This document shows positions 59,001 to 64,000 of a DNA stretch of 64,000 bases, one piece after another (positions within the stretch are counted from its first letter, which is position 1; every line of letters begins with the position of its first letter). Under the pieces are notes generated by a model. The model made no database searches, was not told the origin of the DNA, and saw only the letters and a list, made by a program, of their open reading frames with translations. A program made the position numbers and the translations under genes. Origin of the DNA: Phoebastria nigripes. Taxonomy: Eukaryota; Chordata; Aves; Procellariiformes; Diomedeidae. The stretch is taken from the NCBI GenBank assembly GCA_035582835.1, contig JAYKAV010003099.1, positions 1,884,363 to 1,948,362 on the forward strand, given 5' to 3'.

Positions 59001-60699
59001 CGCAACTTGAGGAGCTACGTGTGAAGACACATGCGTGAATGTGGGTATAGATGATGCACGCAGCTTCCTCGGGACCAGTGCGTGTCACCCACAGCTACAG
59101 CTCTGCCGCAGGAGGAGGAGATGTCCTTACCACGCTTTCACCTTTTCTCAAAATGTTAAAAAATCAGCGTTAAAATGTCAGGCCAGCTCCAAAGCTGAGG
59201 ATGGCAGGTGAAACTTCAGGGAGAGGCCACCAAATATCTTGCCAATATGCAAAATTTGGCATTTGAGTCTTCTGGATCATCAGTGCAAAGCCCCTCTCCT
59301 GCGAGGCAGCGGGACCATCATCCCCCCAACATCATCCCCCTCCACGGCCAGGCTGCAGCTCCCGGCCAGGCTGCTCAGACCCCCTCCATCCCTGATGGAA
59401 CAAGGGCTCCTGCTTTCCACCAAGCTTTTACTCCCGGCCAAACAGCGGGATGTGTCGCATTCAGCTCCCACCCTGCGGCCGCTCTCCCCGTGCATCGGGT
59501 GCTCGCGGCTCATGGCAGAGGCAAAAGCGGCTCACACCGACCAGGTTTTCTAATTACTGTTGTTTTCTCGCAGACCGTTTTTGCTGGGGAGAGACAGTCC
59601 CTGCCCCAAGCGCTGCAACATCCAACCAGCTAAAGCAGGCGGGAGTGGAAGAGAGGAGGGAGCTTTGCCCGTCCTTGAGGGCCCTGGGAGGTAGGAAAAG
59701 CATGTTTTCACGCTGTTTCACACACACAGCACGACCTCCGTAATCAAGCATCTAGCAGTAAAAATGTGGCTGGATTAACCTGACAAAGCAGCAGTCTATA
59801 GTATATAAATTCTCACATAATGTCTTAAAGCTGCTTAACTGAGAACCTCAATGCATTTAACACACATTAGTAGGTAATAGCAATTAATTTTAAAAACCCC
59901 CAGTAGTTCAGGCGCAGGCAGGACGGGGGCTGTCGTGGTGTGCGGGTGTCTGTGTGAGCTGCTCGCCCAGCCCCGCTCCCGACCCGCGGGAGCAGTGTGG
60001 TCCAGCCGGGCTGTGCNGCAGCTCCGCTGCAGCGACACGGCAGGCTGGGAGCATCTGAACTCTAATCGAGCATAAAAACATCAGATTTGAGCTGTCCCCA
60101 GGGGAAGTTTAATAAGGAACAATCTTTCAAGTAGACTTGAAAGAAAAGCAAAGTGCAGGAAGGAGAGGAGGCTCCTATGAGCGTGCAACACGCCAGCATG
60201 GGTGTGAAATGCCTTTGGCTTAATGCTGGGTGGGGACAGGGGAAAGCCAAGGTGAAATCTGGAAGGGTTTCAGGAGTGGGCTCAGCTCCTGGATATTCAC
60301 CCTGTTGCTCTGCTGGAGGAGCCGGAGGAGACCTCAGATGGGGCTGCAGGTGCAACTCTTCAAGAAATGGGCTCTGCCTACGTTGGCTGCTTACCCTGAG
60401 ACACCTTGAACTGGCTTTCTACAGCGTTTGGAGGACACAAGTCCTACTGACGTTCCTTTTCTTACTCCTAGCAACATCAGCCCTTGAATTTCAGCCCAGT
60501 TTTGTTAGAGTTGAGCCTGCACAACCCCTTCCTCACCGAGCAGTGTCCCTCCATCCCCTCGTCCCAACACCATGCTGGCTCTGTTCAGCAAAACATTTCC
60601 ATGTGCGCCTGATATTAAGCAGTGACTGCGCCTGCTGGCTTTAAGGGAACTATCTAATCTCCTTTAAATTAAGCATATGATTGGGTTTTGGCTAGACTG

Positions 60700-60785
60700 G
60701 GGCCTTGGGCCTTAATCTCTTTATGCCCCACTTTCTCAATCTGCAAAATAGTAATTATCTACTTCATGGGGCTAAATTAATTTCC
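60700..60785 (+). mobile_element. MIR-like relic
   Basis: GGGCCTTAATCTCTTTATGC, then CACTTTCTCAATCTGCAAAA, TAGTAATTATCTACTTCATG and GGGCTAAATTAAT run in the order of the MIR core plus tail ('ggcctcagtttctcaatctgtaaaatgataatatctacttcatggggttgtgaggattaaatgaa'). This is the best-preserved MIR-type candidate in the window. Confidence 0.55.
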
Positions 60786-60879
60786 CATATTTCACTGATG
60801 CTCATTTTGGCGATACGCAGGTTGCCATTCTCCCAGAGATTGCAATTTGCATGCTGCTCAGCAAATTATTATATATCCA

Positions 60880-60898
60880 TACACACACACACGCACAA
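60880..60898. repeat. (AC)n microsatellite
   Basis: A short run of about eight AC dinucleotides with one CG interruption, following a TATATATCC stretch. Confidence 0.88.
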
Positions 60899-60949
60899 AT
60901 CTAAGCCTCAGGGAAAAAAATCTAAATGCCACGATGGCCAAGACAGGAT

Positions 60950-61140
60950 GTAAGCAATAACAGTAAGGATAACAAAAATGCAATTCAGGGATTCAAAGGA
61001 TTTAGTGAATGGAGAATAAGCTGAGTTGCATAAAAAGCAGGTAAGAAACTTGACTGAGTTAAAAAGTAATGAAAAGAATAACGAATATCAAACAGGATGG
61101 AAGAGCTTAATTAAGAATTAACTTTTTTCAAGTAGAGCTT
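60950..61140. promoter_or_regulatory. AT-rich island
   Basis: A-rich, low-GC stretch with ATAACAAAAATGCAATTCAG, GAGTTGCATAAAAAGC, AATAACGAATATCAAAC and CTTAATTAAGAATTAAC. Could be a conserved element or simply A-rich DNA. Confidence 0.28.
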
Positions 61141-62819
61141 GGGAGAGCTGATGGTGGTCAGGGCAGAGCATGAGGAACNAAACAGAGAAATTGTTTTTAA
61201 CCCCTTTGTGAATGTCAGGGGAAAAGGAAGAGCAAAGGAAGTTTGTGGGGAAAAATCTGGCACAGCGATGTCTCTGCTTTGCAGGACGTGGAGGGGTGTG
61301 GATTTGGGGAGAAGTTGACAAACGTTACATGTTTTTTGGGGGAAACATGAAATGGAGAAGGAAAAAGAAAATCCTTTCCTAAAATTACCCTGGGGATGCC
61401 CCTTTTCATCTTAATAGAATAACCCTGCTGGTTTTGGTCCCTGGGACTTGGAGCACGTGGCCCGATAGGACCTGGAGGAGATTTTGATTCTGCACCTGGC
61501 ACTTGCACATTCCTTGTTTGCAGCCCAGCGCAAACAAGTAAAGATTACGTTGGGGATGATGCACTGGCGCAGAAATGTTTGGACAGATTAAATCTTGTTT
61601 CAGTGCGGCTCTCTACCACGTCTCGGCACAGCTTTGCTGAATGATAAGGTTTGAAAGGCTGTGAGCTGGAGCAAGCTGGATCAGTAATGTTCATTAAGAT
61701 AAAATCAAAGACAGGCTCCTGCTCTCTGTTTTCCAGAAGGACTCATTCCATAAAGAGGTAAATAAAAAAAAAAAAACCAAAGCCCTTACTGAGTGATCCT
61801 CATGGGAAACTGTGGGCTTTGACATCACAGTTTTCATTTTCTCCTGCCACAGTCTTTGCAGAGAAAAAGGACAGCTGAGAGACCAGAAAGGAAAAGAGAG
61901 GAGTCAAAAAGTTACTGAGCAGCATCAGCCTGGTTAAGTCTAATTCCAATGCATTGATTCTGCTCAGCTCCTTGGGGAATGAAGGAATGAAAGGAAAGGA
62001 GGAAGAAAAGCAAAATAATTGAAAGGAGTAATTCAATTTGGGAAGAATTATACTCCTAATGATTTATGGCTTCATTAATGACTGATTGAACAAATGATGT
62101 TTGGGTTTTGGTTTTTTTTTTTTTTTTTTTTACTTACTAGGAATTAAGGCGGCTGGCTGAAAGGTTATTGGATGTCACAGCAACAGAGACTCATTTGTCT
62201 CCATTTAAATACTTAAGAATCTCTATCTTTCGCCTCCTCGATCGATAGGATCTAGAAGCACTCTGTGTGTCGCAAACTTTCTTGGCTTCACAAAAATGTG
62301 ACCCGGTGCTCTGAGGAATGAGTGGATGTTCGGTAACGAGACCCGGCTGAGAGGGCATGAACGCCGCAGACAGACACCTTGCAATGCCCTGTCCCCGTCC
62401 CCATCCCCGGGTACCGCTGTCCTGGGGGCTGCCGCAGCGCTCTGCCCCCCACAGAAGGTTGCTCCCCCCACCCATGCCTCTGCTTCACATGTATCTCCAA
62501 GAGGCCACGGTCCTCTAGTGCTGGAGGGGTCTGTTTTGATAAAGCCGTTCACCTTTGAGTGATACCACGGGTCCTGGCTCTGATGGAAGCATCTATCCCA
62601 GCTAAGAGCTCTTATTTGCATCCCCAGAGATGAATGTATTTTTTGTTTTTCCTTTTAATGCACCTGAAACCCTCGGTGCTGTTGCATTCAGCAAGTCCGG
62701 TGGTGAGACCCGTGCTGTGTTCACACGAGGGGCCGGTCCGTATGCAGCGAGCTAAGGCAGCACTCACCTCTGCATTTCTCCAGCTACGCAGCCCTATAGG
62801 TGTGTGTACCTGTATAAAT
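61141..62819. other. Gene-free region
   Basis: Moderately AT-rich sequence with a 20-T tract (62112), A-rich runs near 61767-61778, and a low-GC patch at 62030-62100 (TAATGATTTATGGCTTC, CATTAATGACTG). No gene or clear transposon. Confidence 0.55.
62112..62131. repeat. Poly-T tract of 20
   Basis: An uninterrupted run of 20 T. No recognisable retroelement body precedes or follows it, so it is treated as a simple homopolymer. Confidence 0.95.
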
Positions 62820-63060
62820 GAGTACATACGAGATGTATGCATGCAGGTATATTTTCATAATTGAATACACATCCATATAATTCTTTGGTGTGTATGTTTT
62901 ATGCATTGATATTAGAAGTAAACACAATAAATGCAGACTTAGACCAGTTCATAGGGCACACATTAACATGAAAATCTCCCGATTGCAAAAACCCTGTGGA
63001 TGCAAGGCTACTGGGTTAGCAAAGTGATTTAAAATTCATTATCTATCATTCAGCACTCCA
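62820..63060. promoter_or_regulatory. AT-rich island
   Basis: Contains TGTATGCATGCAGGTATATT, TTTCATAATTGAATACAC, TTATGCATTGATATTAG, CACATTAACATGAAAATC and TTTAAAATTCATTATC. Non-repetitive low-GC sequence about 300 bp upstream of the longest CR1. Confidence 0.33.
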
Positions 63061-63373
63061 GTGCCTCCAGGCTCAGCAGCACCCAAGTCAGGTGCATGTC
63101 CTTCAACTCTCTTCAATTAAACAGCCTCCTAAAGTTCAGGCCCTGTTAATTGGTCTCAGAACTGCTTACTGCCATAATTGGGATGTCTCTGCCCGGCGTT
63201 GCTGGCAGATGTGCAGGGCTGGGGCTGTACCGGGGCAACCTGGGTCAAGTGTGGACTAAAACTCACCGCACCGGGTCGTGAAAACCAAGACTGGGTCTTG
63301 GGAAGGGAGGGCAGGAGCAGAAGCGGGAGAACAAACTGGTCCCTTCACCCAGAGATGCACTTTCAAAGTCTAA

Positions 63374-63763
63374 ATTTGGGGTTGTTCAGCCTGGAGAAGA
63401 GAAGGCTCTGGGGAGACCTTATTGCAGCCTTTCAATATTTAGCGGGGGCTTATAAGAAAGATGGGGACAGACTTTTTAGTAGGGCCTGTTGCAATAGGAC
63501 AAGGGGTAAAGGTTTTAAACTAAAAGAGGGGAGATTTAGACTAGCTATAAGGAAGAAATTCTTTACGCTGAGGGTGGTGAAACCCTGGCACAGGTTGCCC
63601 AGAGAGGTGGTNGATGCCCCATCCCTGGAAACATTCAAGGTCAGGTTGGACGGGGCTCTGAGCAACCTGATCTAGTTGAACATGTCCCTGCCCATGGCAG
63701 GGGGGTTGGAATAGATGACCTTTAAAGGTCCCTTCCAACCCAAACCATTCCATGATTCTATGA
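63374..63763 (+). mobile_element. CR1 LINE 3' fragment with C-terminal ORF2 remnant
   Basis: The longest CR1 copy in the window. It opens with sequence encoding [20 protein letters not shown], continues through the conserved [14 protein letters not shown] and [14 protein letters not shown] blocks typical of the CR1 ORF2 C-terminus, and stops at about 63675. A roughly 85-bp 3' UTR follows, ending in a diverged single ATTCTATG unit. The UTR (GATGACCTTTAAAGGTCCC, then CCAACCCAAACCATTC) differs from the other two copies, so it is a different CR1 subfamily. Only about 100 codons of a protein normally near 1000 residues remain; endonuclease and catalytic reverse-transcriptase domains are absent. 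One ambiguous base at 63612 falls inside the ORF remnant. Sequence upstream of 63374 in the same frame is not CR1. Confidence 0.96.
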
Positions 63764-64000
63764 AATTCACTCTGGAGTCTCTTGTGGTCAGGTTTTGGTG
63801 GTGCAATGGGGCTGGTACAGGGGAACGGATGCTGCAGCAGCATCCTTCCAGCTGGGGATCTTTTTTATCACCTACAATAATGAAGGTCAAACCGCCTGTC
63901 AGTCAAAGCGCAGTTTCCCTTAGTTTAGCAGTAAGATTGGAGAGCTGAGCCACAGCGTGACCCTGTTATCCTCATTGGATATGAGCTCCATACAGATGAT

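Noticed and set aside
62112..62131. Poly-T tract as a minus-strand retrocopy tail
   Set aside because: Downstream sequence shows no gene or retroelement homology on the minus strand.
63178..63370. Apparent N-terminal extension of the CR1 ORF remnant
   Set aside because: Residues before 63374 have no CR1 similarity; the element begins at the truncation point.
1..64000. CRISPR array, bacterial operon, prophage or biosynthetic cluster
   Set aside because: No direct-repeat/spacer arrays, no ribosome-binding-site-linked genes and no coding density; CR1 and MIR-type elements place the DNA in an amniote, most likely bird, genome.

Overview
This window is vertebrate nuclear DNA, almost certainly avian. 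The diagnostic evidence is three truncated copies of the CR1 LINE. Two of them (29316-29514, minus; 49212-49364, plus) end in the CR1 8-bp tail repeat ATTCTATG; the third (63374-63763, plus) ends in a single diverged version of it. There are no Alu, L1 or other mammalian repeats. Interspersed repeats are very sparse, base composition is fairly GC-rich, and at least eight short fragments look like MIR/CORE-SINE relics that survive in slowly evolving amniote genomes. About fifty isolated single-base 'n' calls suggest ambiguous consensus positions in a draft assembly rather than scaffold gaps.

I find no protein-coding gene, rRNA or tRNA, and I recognise no miRNA. The many open frames are short to medium, biased in composition, overlapping on several frames and strands, and without any domain I recognise; the longest (257 codons at 4622-5395) looks like chance. 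The only genuine coding homology is the C-terminal end of the CR1 reverse-transcriptase ORF inside the three LINE fragments, all 5'-truncated and dead. The window is best read as intergenic or deep intronic DNA. Exons of a long non-coding RNA cannot be excluded.

The striking feature is the texture. GC-rich, CpG-containing spacers alternate with sharply bounded AT-rich islands of about 100-450 bp. The islands are dense in homeodomain (TAAT/ATTA), POU (ATGCAAAT, ATGCATATGCAT), FOX, SOX and NKX-type motifs and carry few repeats. This is how conserved non-coding enhancers look in gene deserts or giant introns of developmental regulators. The main islands are at 3700-4640, 11100-11690, 12290-12600, 12960-13345, 14280-14620, 15410-15640, 16490-16640, 18655-18990, 19470-19720, 20325-20470, 25860-26230, 33575-33745, 36340-36510, 37240-38250, 38590-38880, 41080-41225, 41640-41790, 42600-42800, 43430-43710, 46070-46215, 50800-51010, 52360-52640, 53390-53600, 58050-58260, 60950-61140 and 62820-63060. 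Conservation cannot be measured from one sequence, so these are candidates.

The observations most worth a second look are a perfect 12-bp MORE-type POU dimer palindrome at 41757-41768, a five-copy 27-bp minisatellite with a TAAT core in every unit at 13931-14065, RFX X-box-like palindromes at 52522, 6665 and 48505, and an island at 58050-58260 with repeated ATCGACTGG and inverted SOX-like sites. No new multi-gene system is visible. If something undescribed is here, it is a dense cis-regulatory array for an unseen neighbouring developmental gene.
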